Source: Bacteroidales bacterium
GTDB taxonomy: Bacteria; Bacteroidota; Bacteroidia; Bacteroidales; ML635J-15
DNA: 64,000 bases
Assembly (NCBI GenBank): GCA_017620015.1
Contig: JAFZRE010000036.1
Span: 54,121-118,120 of the forward strand
Direction: 5' to 3'
Shown: positions 43,684 to 54,000 of the stretch, in pieces
Position numbering within the stretch: the stretch's first letter is position 1
How the letters are laid out: every line of letters begins with the position of its first letter
Notes under the pieces: model-generated
The model's input: only the letters and a program-made list of their open reading frames with translations
What the model was told of the DNA's origin: nothing
The model's database searches: none
Made by a program: the position numbers and the translations under genes

Positions 43684-44664
43684 ATGGCAAAGGTAATAGG
43701 ACTTGGAAATGCATTGGTTGATATAATGACCGTTATCGACAGCGACAATGTTTTGGAAAAACTTAATCTGCCAAAAGGCAGTATGCAGTTGGTTGATAGT
43801 GAATTAAGCGAGAAGATACAGTTGGAAACGAGCGCTTTTCCGCGCACTATGGCGAGCGGTGGCTCGGCTGCAAATACAATCCGCAGTTTAGCAAACATGG
43901 GTATCGAAACAGGTTATGTCGGCAAGATTGGTCCCGATGAGGTTGGCGATTTCTTTGCTAGCGACATGAAGAGGACTGGCGTTTTGCCACGACTTATAAA
44001 GAGTGAAACTCCGAGCGGACGTGCTGTGGCTCTCGTAAGCCAGGATTCGGAACGTACTTTTGCAACTTATCTTGGTGCCGCTGCCGAGATGACTGCCGAT
44101 GATATTAATGCAACGACATTTTTAGGCTATGACATACTCCACGTTGAAGGTTATTTGATTATAAATCATGAACTTATTGAAAAAGCTATGTCGCTGGCAA
44201 AAGAGAATGGACTGAAGGTTTCGCTCGACTTGGCAAGTTATAATGTGGTTGAGGAAAATCTTGAATTTTTGCGTTATCTTATTGAGAAATACGTTGACAT
44301 AGTTTTTGCAAACGAGGAGGAGGCTGCCGCTTTCACCGATGGCAACGATCCGGAAACGGCTCTTGATATGATTTCTACGCTTTGCGACATTGCAGTAGTG
44401 AAGATTGGAAAGCACGGTGCCTGGGTTAAGCACGGAAACTACAAGGACTGCGAACCCGAATTCCCTGCAAAGCGCGTCGATACCACCGCCGCCGGTGACA
44501 ATTTCGCCGCAGGCTTCATATACGGACTTGTAAACAACTGGTCGCTTGACAAGTGCGTGAAGGCTGGTAACATAATCGCAGGAAACGTTATCGAAGTCGT
44601 TGGTGCTACCATGGACGCAAAACGCTGGACGAGAATCAAGGACGAGATAGCAAAGTTGGCGTAA
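43684..44664 (+). CDS. PfkB-family carbohydrate/adenosine kinase
   Basis: 326 residues, cytoplasmic. GSAANTIRSLANMG, GPDEVGDFF and DTTAAGDNFAAGF (catalytic Asp272) define the ribokinase/PfkB family. The family signature normally reads GAGD; here it is AAGD, which is common in Bacteroidetes members annotated as adenosine kinase. Likely substrate is adenosine or a related nucleoside, phosphorylated by ATP; the exact substrate is inference. The last codons (44640-44663) are repeated exactly at 50639-50662. Confidence 0.88.
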   Translation: MAKVIGLGNALVDIMTVIDSDNVLEKLNLPKGSMQLVDSELSEKIQLETSAFPRTMASGGSAANTIRSLANMGIETGYVGKIGPDEVGDFFASDMKRTGVLPRLIKSETPSGRAVALVSQDSERTFATYLGAAAEMTADDINATTFLGYDILHVEGYLIINHELIEKAMSLAKENGLKVSLDLASYNVVEENLEFLRYLIEKYVDIVFANEEEAAAFTDGNDPETALDMISTLCDIAVVKIGKHGAWVKHGNYKDCEPEFPAKRVDTTAAGDNFAAGFIYGLVNNWSLDKCVKAGNIIAGNVIEVVGATMDAKRWTRIKDEIAKLA

Positions 44665-44690
44665 AATTATTGGCGTACGCACCCCAAAAA

Positions 44691-44729
44691 AGACGGCAGA
44701 CACGAAATTCGTATCTGTCGTCTGAAAAA
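44691..44729. terminator. Bidirectional hairpin terminator
   Basis: AGACGGCAGACACGAA and TTCGTATCTGTCGTCT pair almost fully around a very small loop. AAAAAA lies on both sides, so it can serve the kinase gene and the convergent metalloprotease gene. Confidence 0.7.
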
Positions 44730-44732
44730 ACA

Positions 44733-47700
44733 TTATTCCTTTACAATCCTGTCGCGAGCAATTACGTTATCGCCGTTGACAATGCGATACATATAAACGC
44801 CTTGTTTTAATGACGAAATGTTTATGCTTGTGCTGTTACCCTTGATTTCCTCCGAAAGTACCAATCGACCAGTAACATCGTGGAACTCAATCATAGTCTT
44901 GCCTTCTGGAATGGTGTTGAGAAGAATATTCAGTTCATTTTCGGTAGGATTTGGATAGACATAAATTGCAATCGGTTCTGTTTCTGTGCTTTCTTCTGCA
45001 ACCGCAGTCGTACTCTTGCTGTTAATTGGTGCATCATCGTCTGTTTCTGGCTTCTCGTCCTCCCTGCAGATACCGTAGAAGAAGCAGAGTGCCGAATTTG
45101 CATACGCCGACGAAACGCCCGTATTGCGCTCAACAATAGTCTGCAATTCTGCAATCTCGTCTTCTGTCAGTTGTGCGTAGTTGCGTCCCGATGAGTAAAC
45201 AGATTCGCGCAATGACTGGTACTGGCAGAAGTTGTCGTATTCGGCAAGTTCGTCGTTGCTGAGGACAAACCGCTGTGGTATTGATGCAAGTTCCTGACGG
45301 GCAAGGTCATAATTACCGACCTCGAAGTAACTGTTTACGAGCGAATACTTTGCTGTAGTTGTATTAATGCGGTTGTACCATCCGTTGAGTGCTTCGCGGT
45401 CGAACATGACAGTGTCCTTGAATATTGCTTCCATATTGCGGTTTGCAATTTCAGCCATTGTACTGCTGAGCGAAACCAGAGTGTCGTGCTTTTGCATTGC
45501 CACAGCCACAATGTCGGCTTCGTTCTCGTTGAAGTTCTCTAGCAGGAAGCCGTATCCGGCAGCATTGTATTCTGCAAGGCGCGACTCGTACATCTGCTGC
45601 AGCGTGTCGTAGAGGGCGATGTCGTCGTCGGCAGATACTGACTTAGGATTGATGGTTTGTGTGCATATCGTAGGCGTGCAGTTGTTGGCAGTGCCTGAAC
45701 GCTTTGTAACGTTGGACGTTGTGCTGGCTGGATAATAGGGATTCGATGTGTTTGCCGTTCCGCTGTAGAAGTACCAGAACGATGTCCCCGAATTGATGTT
45801 TGTGGCTCCCGAAGTAAACTTGTTTCCTGCGCTGCTACTGGACGTGCCTTGGAACGGGAATGAGCTTACGACGTAAATGTCAGTATTGAAGATATTTGAA
45901 AGTTCATTGCACGAAACCTGAAGTCCGGGATTGTTGCTGGTGTATATTCCGTAATCCAGCTTGTTAAAAGTGTTCCTGTATATGGTGTTTGTACTTGTGC
46001 CGGAGCCTGCCATATAAATGCCGTATGTAGTGCAGAATACTGGCGTTGTATTTGTCGTATATACGGAATTGCCCTCTATCTTGTAGCCAGTGCTGTTGCT
46101 TGAATATAGACCGTAGCTGTCGATTGTCAACAAGGATTCCACGCCTGAGAGATTAAAGTTCGACATTGTAACCTCGTAGTTGTTTACTGCGCTTGAATAA
46201 ACCGACTGCTCGCACAATGAAAAATTAGTCTTGAACACATAGAAAGGATAGTTGGTGCCTGTATTTTCTGCTTTTACGCCTTTGGTAAAGCCGTAGAAAG
46301 TATTGCTGCTCTCTCCGAGGCAAGTGCAAGGCGTATTGATATTGTATTCATTAATGGCGCACGATGGCTTTATGTTTACGCCGGCTCCAGCAAGTGTTAT
46401 GGCGTTTCCGCGTGTAGGCAATCCAGTACGGTTGTCGCTGAAGTGGCATCCGCGTATTGCTATTCCGTTTACGCCCCACATTGTAATCATGTCGCTGTAG
46501 GTTACGCCTGCAGATGAAAAGATATTGGCGTCGTTTATTATGAAATCGCAATCCTTGAAGTAGCTCACGTTGTTGCATTCCTGATTGTTGGCATCGTGGT
46601 TGGTGTACGCCATGAACTCAGCACATCTCCTGTTGTTTGTGAATGTGGAGTTTGTGCATTTCACTATACCGCCAGTCGAGTTGTAGTCGTCGCCATCCCA
46701 AGTGCTTATGGCATCCTTTGCATTTGATATTACAGAACCGTTCTTAATTTCAACTGTGCCTTGGTTTGTAGCAAGCTGCTGCTGGTTCTTGTTGCCAAGT
46801 ACACGGATGCCTTTCCACATCTTGCTAGGACAATAACTGGAATTTGTAATAGTACTGTGGTCAACTACTAATTTTCCACCGGCATTAATAATGATGCTCT
46901 TATTGTCTTTCATTTCGAATGTTGAATTGTTGAGTGTAAGTGTAACACCATTGGGTATAATCACATTTTGTCTGAACTTTTTTGTTCCAGTTAATGTTTC
47001 CGATTCGCTTACAATATAGTCATTATTGTAATCGAATATTCCGAATCCACATGCACAATTTATGGAACCATAGCCAGAGTAAACCATATCACATGGGAAA
47101 TTGCATGAATGTTCGCCTACGGTTGTATTATGAATAGGATTTATTCCGACAATTGCATTTTCAGCAATGTTTATGATACTATTTGATGCTTGTAAAATTA
47201 TATCTTCATAATTACATTCACTTGAAATGCAAATGTAAGCACCATCCTCAACCTCAATACGACCATTCCCGCGGACGATAATTTTACCTTTTTCCTTTAC
47301 GCATAAAGTGCCTCCTTGACTTATTGTAAGTACAGACCCATCGTTTACAACTAAACTTGCGTCTCCATCGGATATTTCCAGCAAACTTCCATTTGAAATT
47401 GTAAGGTTTGCCTTATATGTGCCATCCAAACTACCAAGCGTAAGAGTTCCATTTCTAACCTTAATTACATTGTCATCACCACAAGTGGTAAAATTTGCAT
47501 TTTGAACATTGTAATTATTGTAAGTATTTAAATTCATGTTTGTAAATCTATTGTCCGATGGGTCATAGTAGCCGACAAGATAGTCATCTATTAGGAGTTG
47601 TTCAGCACTAGTATTCGGACAGAAGTTCCAATTATTGGTTGCATTTTCATTAAGACCGCTAATCTGGTAAATATCAGTCCATGAAACTGGAGACCAAGGA

Positions 47701-49751
47701 AGTTCATAAAAAGCCAGGACATTACTATTTACTGAATTTAATCCCAAAAAATGACCTACTTCGTTTTTGCACTTATTTGTAAATAGACTGTCTATAGACA
47801 AATTCCCCAAACTTTTATTATTGTTGTAATCATCAATATTCCAAACAACACGATTTTCCCTAAATACTCTGATAACATCTCGTTTGTATTGACATGATGT
47901 ATTATTACTGAAAAGCAATGTGTCTATATATTGCTGTATGCAGTGCATATTATCAAGTTTATTATCACTTGTTACGGTTTTCAATGGGGCGCATATTTCA
48001 GAGAGAGATAATTCGACATCATCAATACTATTCCAGTTATTTGCTCCCGCTGAATGATAGGAATCATTCCATCCATGACGCGACACATAACCAGTCATAA
48101 TTTGAGGTATACCTTTGTCTGGTCCATCCCATAGGTCATATAATGCTGTCATAATATTATATTCGCTTCTAAAACCATTGCCAATAGTGCCATATAAATA
48201 ATTGAGTTCGTAATCTTCGTAATCATTCTGATGGTTTTTCCCATATTCATTATCTTCTTGATAATATACAGCATCAAGTATTGCTGCAACAAAATTTGCC
48301 CAACCTTCGTAAAAGGCCAATAGACTTGTATTTTCTATATCTAAAGGATGATGATTAACACCATAGGCACCATAAGGAATTTTCATGTGCCTGTTTTGCA
48401 AGAAGTACATCGCAGTATGTCCAAATTCATGACGAACTGTTCCTTCATATTTCCCACTTTTCCTCTTTATATGTATAGTTGGGTAATTCGAATAAGCATA
48501 GTTGTCAGAATAGTTACCCACACAATTAGTTCTTATTCTTATTCCACTTCTGAAATCAGGGCATATAGTATTATTATCAAAATACATACAGCCGTTGCGT
48601 ACCCAGTGAACACAACGATATGCATCATATTTCGAACTATCTGCCATTGCAATGTTTTTAGTTATAGTTCCAGCATTTGTACCATATGAACTTAAACGTT
48701 CCTGATATGTATGTGTGATGCCTAAAAGGTTGTTACTAAGGACTTTGTATGTGTTATTATCAATCGCTGAAATTCTAAGATATAATTCTATATTGGAACC
48801 TTCTGTATTTGCTTGACTTTCGTCGTATTGGATTGTATAATATCCATCCTCATCAGTGTATGTGATACCAAAATTCTGATACCAATACAAAGGCCATATT
48901 CCATCCCTTTCCCGAAGTTCAACTCTAAGTCCAGCCAATCCTATTATACCTGTACCATCCCTTGTTTCAGCTGTTATTCTGCCTGTTACAGTACCGGTGA
49001 AAATACGGCTTCTATTTCCCTCTATTTTTATAGAATCATCTTCAATCGCATCATAATACGCTATCGAATCATTAGGTATTGGTTTCATAAGGACTGTATA
49101 TGCAAGACCGTCAACATTATATTCTCGAAAATTATCAAATCGCCAGTCGTTCCAGTTGGTGCTATTAGGCTCATAAATAGAGAAATCCACAATGTCAGTC
49201 TGTGGAATAGAACTTTGTGCAACATATATACGTGTTGCGTTCGGGTTATCTTTGGGATTTAGCCACTTGCGAGGTAAAGAATAGAAAGTTTCAACATCCC
49301 ATATTTCTATTGTGTTATATGGTGTATAATATGACATAAACACAAGTTCAGTATTAGAGGAAGAAGAATGTGTTGTATAGTTAACCTTACAAGAAAACTC
49401 ACAAGGATAAAATGGCAAGTTACTATAATTATTATTCTGTATGGAAACGCATAATGTAATGCTATCAAAAGGATAGTATGTTCCAACAATATTAGTTGCA
49501 TTGGATATAATAAAATCTGTTGGTAATATGTATGATAAACTATCAATTGTAACAGTGTCTCCCAAATATATTTTCGCATATGTTGTAAATGTAGATGCTA
49601 TAGGAACTTCTGTATTAACAATTCTTCCAATAACAGGGGTCTGCTGATTGAAATATATAGTATCTCCGCTTTGCGCACTAACTATTTTTATGTGTACTGA
49701 TAGCAATAAAAATACTATCATATAGCATAATATATATGTTAATTTTTTCAT
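44733..49751 (-). CDS. Large T9SS-exported metalloprotease-like protein with beta-helix region
   Basis: 1672 residues. Signal peptide (1 to about 26), a carboxypeptidase-regulatory-like domain (about 255-330: GRITAETRDGTGIIGLAGLRVEL), then HEFGH at 441-445 with FYEGWANFV downstream, a zinc-peptidase pair of the HExxH type with a glutamate about 35 residues on. A long Asn/Gly/Ser-rich beta-helix-like region follows (about 770-1350), then a helical segment, and a T9SS type-A domain (VYPNPTENELNILL). Codon use shifts: the 5' two thirds are more AT-rich than the 3' third. Likely surface or secreted; substrate unknown. The operon partner at 49756 sits 4 bases upstream. Confidence 0.82.
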   Translation of the reverse strand: MKKLTYILCYMIVFLLLSVHIKIVSAQSGDTIYFNQQTPVIGRIVNTEVPIASTFTTYAKIYLGDTVTIDSLSYILPTDFIISNATNIVGTYYPFDSITLCVSIQNNNYSNLPFYPCEFSCKVNYTTHSSSSNTELVFMSYYTPYNTIEIWDVETFYSLPRKWLNPKDNPNATRIYVAQSSIPQTDIVDFSIYEPNSTNWNDWRFDNFREYNVDGLAYTVLMKPIPNDSIAYYDAIEDDSIKIEGNRSRIFTGTVTGRITAETRDGTGIIGLAGLRVELRERDGIWPLYWYQNFGITYTDEDGYYTIQYDESQANTEGSNIELYLRISAIDNNTYKVLSNNLLGITHTYQERLSSYGTNAGTITKNIAMADSSKYDAYRCVHWVRNGCMYFDNNTICPDFRSGIRIRTNCVGNYSDNYAYSNYPTIHIKRKSGKYEGTVRHEFGHTAMYFLQNRHMKIPYGAYGVNHHPLDIENTSLLAFYEGWANFVAAILDAVYYQEDNEYGKNHQNDYEDYELNYLYGTIGNGFRSEYNIMTALYDLWDGPDKGIPQIMTGYVSRHGWNDSYHSAGANNWNSIDDVELSLSEICAPLKTVTSDNKLDNMHCIQQYIDTLLFSNNTSCQYKRDVIRVFRENRVVWNIDDYNNNKSLGNLSIDSLFTNKCKNEVGHFLGLNSVNSNVLAFYELPWSPVSWTDIYQISGLNENATNNWNFCPNTSAEQLLIDDYLVGYYDPSDNRFTNMNLNTYNNYNVQNANFTTCGDDNVIKVRNGTLTLGSLDGTYKANLTISNGSLLEISDGDASLVVNDGSVLTISQGGTLCVKEKGKIIVRGNGRIEVEDGAYICISSECNYEDIILQASNSIINIAENAIVGINPIHNTTVGEHSCNFPCDMVYSGYGSINCACGFGIFDYNNDYIVSESETLTGTKKFRQNVIIPNGVTLTLNNSTFEMKDNKSIIINAGGKLVVDHSTITNSSYCPSKMWKGIRVLGNKNQQQLATNQGTVEIKNGSVISNAKDAISTWDGDDYNSTGGIVKCTNSTFTNNRRCAEFMAYTNHDANNQECNNVSYFKDCDFIINDANIFSSAGVTYSDMITMWGVNGIAIRGCHFSDNRTGLPTRGNAITLAGAGVNIKPSCAINEYNINTPCTCLGESSNTFYGFTKGVKAENTGTNYPFYVFKTNFSLCEQSVYSSAVNNYEVTMSNFNLSGVESLLTIDSYGLYSSNSTGYKIEGNSVYTTNTTPVFCTTYGIYMAGSGTSTNTIYRNTFNKLDYGIYTSNNPGLQVSCNELSNIFNTDIYVVSSFPFQGTSSSSAGNKFTSGATNINSGTSFWYFYSGTANTSNPYYPASTTSNVTKRSGTANNCTPTICTQTINPKSVSADDDIALYDTLQQMYESRLAEYNAAGYGFLLENFNENEADIVAVAMQKHDTLVSLSSTMAEIANRNMEAIFKDTVMFDREALNGWYNRINTTTAKYSLVNSYFEVGNYDLARQELASIPQRFVLSNDELAEYDNFCQYQSLRESVYSSGRNYAQLTEDEIAELQTIVERNTGVSSAYANSALCFFYGICREDEKPETDDDAPINSKSTTAVAEESTETEPIAIYVYPNPTENELNILLNTIPEGKTMIEFHDVTGRLVLSEEIKGNSTSINISSLKQGVYMYRIVNGDNVIARDRIVKE

Positions 49752-49755
49752 TTTA

Positions 49756-50511
49756 TTAGTTTTTTAAATCCTTTTTCTTTAAATTTTTCACATCATATCT
49801 TACCAAGTTCATTATGGACGATGATGTAGAGTCGTAACATTCCCAGCGCACAACACCGATATTTCTTGCCCAGTATGAAACAATTGAATCAAAATGAGAT
49901 CTGCCAGAATATAGTTCATCTCGAGCATTGCTTATTGTTACAATTCTTTTTACATCATAATACTTGTTAGTTTCCACAACATAAGACTGATAATATTTGT
50001 CACACCAAGGCATTGCATTTGTTATGCAGTAATTTTTCCCTTGAGAATCATCAATAGGGGCTGGCATATTTATATAACCGAGCATATATGAACCGCGAAA
50101 AATTTTTCCATTATTGTTATACGGAAAAGGATATGTGTAATACCATTCTGGATTCCAACCTAAATCAGTACGAAGCAGATATCCATGAACTGTCGGCTCA
50201 AAAATAAAAGTATCCTTAATATTTACAATTTCACTTGCATAAACATAATGAAAACGGAATGTTTTTGTAGTAATATCAGATCCATAATCGGCATTTGTTA
50301 CCGTCTTAATGGGTTTTGTTATAACAACAAGACTATCAATTTTATGCGTTGCCGAATCTTCATAGACCCAATAACTACCTTTGTCATAACAAGTATATTC
50401 AAAAAGTTCTTCGTTGGGTTTGAACTTGGCAAAAATTCCTTGATCACACCCAACAAACGCTATCACACCCATTGCTACAACGAGTAGTGTTATTAAAATA
50501 CTCTTTTTCAT
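49756..50511 (-). CDS. Lipoprotein of unknown function
   Basis: 251 residues. Lipobox VGC with Cys22 (AFVGCDQ). The mature part begins FKPNEELFEYTCYDKGSYWVYEDSATHKIDSLVV, a start seen in other uncharacterised Bacteroidetes lipoproteins, and is beta-rich with many aromatic residues. AT-rich, like the 5' part of the downstream metalloprotease gene, which begins 4 bases later. Together they are the two genes of the segment flanked by kinase 3'-end copies. Confidence 0.75.
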   Translation of the reverse strand: MKKSILITLLVVAMGVIAFVGCDQGIFAKFKPNEELFEYTCYDKGSYWVYEDSATHKIDSLVVITKPIKTVTNADYGSDITTKTFRFHYVYASEIVNIKDTFIFEPTVHGYLLRTDLGWNPEWYYTYPFPYNNNGKIFRGSYMLGYINMPAPIDDSQGKNYCITNAMPWCDKYYQSYVVETNKYYDVKRIVTISNARDELYSGRSHFDSIVSYWARNIGVVRWECYDSTSSSIMNLVRYDVKNLKKKDLKN

Positions 50512-50541
50512 AATCTTAAATTTTGTTTTAAATTAATTATC

Positions 50542-50550
50542 ACAAATATA
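50542..50550 (-). promoter_or_regulatory. -7 box for the lipoprotein/metalloprotease operon
   Basis: Reads TATATTTGT on the minus strand, 31 bases before the ATG at 50511. A TTG about 19 bases further upstream could be the -33 element. Confidence 0.5.
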
Positions 50551-50638
50551 CGCATTGTTTTCTATTGTGCAATAAAAAATATTTGGCGGATAAAATATCC
50601 TTATATTCTTGTCTTAGGGAGTACAAATCCCGAAGGAC

Positions 50639-50662
50639 GGACGAGATAGCAAAGTTGGCGTA
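50639..50662 (+). repeat. Second copy of the PfkB kinase 3' end
   Basis: 24 bases identical to 44640-44663, the last seven codons plus stop of the kinase (DEIAKLA). Not part of any ORF here. It is preceded by AAGGAC, a partial tandem of the same sequence, and followed by CCGcatttCGG. The block between the two copies is about 6 kb. Confidence 0.8.
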
Positions 50663-50695
50663 GTAATATTCCGCATTTCGGAATAAAGGTCTTTC

Positions 50696-51058
50696 TTAAT
50701 TTACAGACCTATATATAAAGTCGCTGTTACCATACCTCAGCACCATCATCTTTCGCGACAATTCTGCTACTTTGAAAGTCATTGAACTGATTCTTAGATA
50801 ATTGCATTCGGGAATTGCCCAATTACCATATATGGTGTCGTTGTTTTTGACTTTTGTCAAGGTGCCGTCAGCGTAGAACTCATATTGCTCAGGGATTACA
50901 TGAAATTCCTGGTTTATAGAATAGTCTATGTAAGTATCGGTTATCCATTTGCGTTCTGTAAGAAGTTTTATTTGACGCGACATGTTACAGGAGTTCTCGC
51001 ACGACTGCACGAAAAACATAGAAAGCGACATCAATATGATTATCAAAAGTTTTCGCAT
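50696..51058 (-). CDS. Small lipoprotein, lipocalin-like
   Basis: 120 residues. Lipobox VQSC with Cys20. RKWITDTYIDYSINQEFHVIPEQYEFYADGTLTKVKNNDTIYGNWAI is the layout of lipocalin-like (DUF4923/DUF5004-type) domains: WxxD, YxFYADGT, then GxW. Function unknown. Its ATG follows the TAG of the lamin-tail gene with no space between, so the two are co-transcribed. Confidence 0.7.
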   Translation of the reverse strand: MRKLLIIILMSLSMFFVQSCENSCNMSRQIKLLTERKWITDTYIDYSINQEFHVIPEQYEFYADGTLTKVKNNDTIYGNWAIPECNYLRISSMTFKVAELSRKMMVLRYGNSDFIYRSVN

Positions 51059-54000
51059 CTAGTCAATCCGCGAATTTATTGAAACCACATGTTTTTCTAC
51101 AATCTTTTTGCCTTCAAGGTTGAAAAGCTCGACATACACGATGTATATTCCAGCAGGGCAAAGCCTGTTTTGTGCATCGAATCCGTCCCAAACTATATTG
51201 CCTGTAGATCCCAGACTGCGATTGTTTACCAAGGTCTGCACAAGCCTGCCATTCGACGAGTACACCGCAATAGTGCCGCTGTAACCAGCCACATCAAGGC
51301 TGTAAGTTATTACAAGCTGATCTTCGTAACCATCGTTGTCGGGCGAAAATACTTCACTGCTCAAGCTTATCTGCGACTCAATCTCGCCAATTTCGTGGAA
51401 CTGAGAATTTACATAGCCAGGCGTTGCAAAGCCTGCGTCCTGTGCCGCCGAATGCCAGTTGCTCAAATCTGATGCCGGCACATCGTAGTTTATGCGCTCG
51501 AGCGAAACTCCGTCCTGCGAACTCAACAACTTGTAATGTTGCGACTTGCTGTAGCTAACAATGTCGATGGTATCAAATGCACGACCGGTAATTATGATTG
51601 TTCCCTTGTCATCTGGCATCGAAGGCATCTTGGCAACTTTGTAAAGGTTTTCGGGTTGCAAAATGCTGTAATGTGTGTACTGATTTTCAATGTCGGTACT
51701 TATTGCGCAATATTCCTGCGGAAGTATCAGCCGGCTGATGTTTGTAATCTGGTACGAATCCTTTACTGAACCATCGTCGTTGGTGTTTGAAATCCACAAA
51801 TCCTTCAGGTCGATGACCTTGTCGGAACAGTTGTACAGCTCTACAAAGTCGCTGCCTCCAGAATAAGGATTGAATAGCAATTCATTTATTGCCAAATCGT
51901 TATATTCCGCCTGCACGCCAATACCAAACCTAATCTGCGTATTAACCTCGACATTGTTTCCGCTGCAATCGGTAATATTTTCGCCGATGTTGAGCATATA
52001 GACCTTGCCACGCTGTATTTCTGCGCTGAACTTCATTTTTACAACCGTAAGCTGCGGTTCAACAATTTTCACAAATGTCGGATTTCCAAGTTCTTCGACA
52101 CTGAAATTCTGCGTACTAATCATTTCAGGCAAAACAACTTCGCTGAAATACACGACCACAGTATCGTTTACCACCTCGGCATCGGTCGGATATGGCAAAA
52201 TCCTGTCGGGATTGGTTGCGTTCACCGAGTTCTGTGTTCCGGGCGTACCACCGCGACGGTCGAGAGTAGAACGCCAGTTGGCTGCACCTTCGCACGGATT
52301 GTCGAGGTCAACCATTTCGAGCGAATATCCGCCCTGCGCCTTGAAATTGTCGTCGTGCCACGACGACGAGAAAGTAAGCGTGTGGATTATATTGTCGTTC
52401 TTGTCATATAGCGAAATCGTTGTACCGCCTTGCGCAAACGACGGCATACCATCAACACCAACAACATTTTCAAAATCTTCAAAAAGGAAGGCATTATCGG
52501 CAGATGTAAGCACCAGATACGACTTGGCATTTATGATTACCGACGGCAAAGCCTTGGTCGTTGAGCCAAGCGCAATTTTCCATCCAGACAAACTTACAGC
52601 ATTGTCGCTGCGGTTGTAAATCTCCACATACTTAGCATCGGGCAAACCGACCACAGGCGATGGCTTTGACATTATCTCGCTGACTACTATTGTATTGAAT
52701 GCAACTGGAACAGTCGAGAACTGCACCGTCTGCCTTTCCATGACATTTCCGCAAAGGTCGGCTATGTTTTCCACCGTAAGGTTGTAGATGCGGTTCTGCT
52801 CGAACGATACTCCGAACATAAGCACCAGCAAGTTGGGATTATTGGCGTCCATTCCTGCATAAACGGGGTTGCCGTAGTCGTTGTCGAGCAAAAAGTTGTC
52901 GAGCGAAAGCGTTGTTGTATCAATGGTTTCGGAAAAAGTAAGATGCAGTTCGTTTGCCGAATTTATGCTCAAGTCCATGATGGAAGGAGCTGTTTCGTCA
53001 ACATTTGGTCCGAAAATCGAGTTCTGTACTCCAGGAGTACCGCCATTCTCGTTTTCGGAAGCCCGCCAGTTGGTTGACTGCTCGCAACGGTTGTTCGGGT
53101 CGATGCGTTCGAGCGACCATCCACCGTCCTTCTTGCCTGCATTCCTGTACCATGCCGACGAGTATGTAATCTTGTCAACCTCCGACATAAACTCGTTGTA
53201 CAGCGTGATAGTTGTACCGCCGTTTGTCAACGCAGTCGCCGAAAGGCTTAGGGGCAGAATATTTGTAATGTCGTAGAAAAGCGTATCGTTGCCTGTGCGA
53301 CAAATCACCACATACTCCGACGGATACAGCGTATATGCATCGAGTGTCTTCGAAGTCGTGCCGATTTTCAAAGTCCAGCCTTCGAGGTTTATGGCATCGG
53401 GCGAATTGTTGTAAAGTTCGATGTATTCGCTTTCAGGCAGACCGACGACTGGTGTCGGGTCGGCCATAATCTCGTTGATAACCACCGAGCCAGTTCCTGC
53501 TTCTACGAAAGTCATCTGCGTGGTGGAAGTTGCCAAAGTATTTCCTTCGCTATCTGAGATTCCGCCGTATGTAAGCGTGTAGGTTGTTCCGTTTGTGAAA
53601 CTGCCAGCAAACTGCAAGACAATTTTTCGTACATCGCCTTCCTGCAAAGTTGCAGAAGTTGCCTGACCTATGCCGTTGTCCATACTGAAATTGGTAGCGG
53701 AAACACTTTCCTCGTCGATTTCCTCATCGAACGAGAGCAGAATGCTGTTTTCGCTTGTGAAGCGTGCCGAAACCAATGCAGGAGGCTCTGTATCAACCGT
53801 GTATGTTCCCGAAACGGAAATATCGTCGAACCACATTTTTGTAGCATTCGTGACAGTATATTTGCAGGCAAGGCCGAAATACCTTGATGCCGAGTATGTC
53901 AAATCGGTGGTTTCGCCTTCGAGTGTGTATGTTCCCTCGTCGTTTATGTCGGTATAAAGTTTCCACTCGCCATCGGCGGAACGTGTAACCTTGATTTTGA

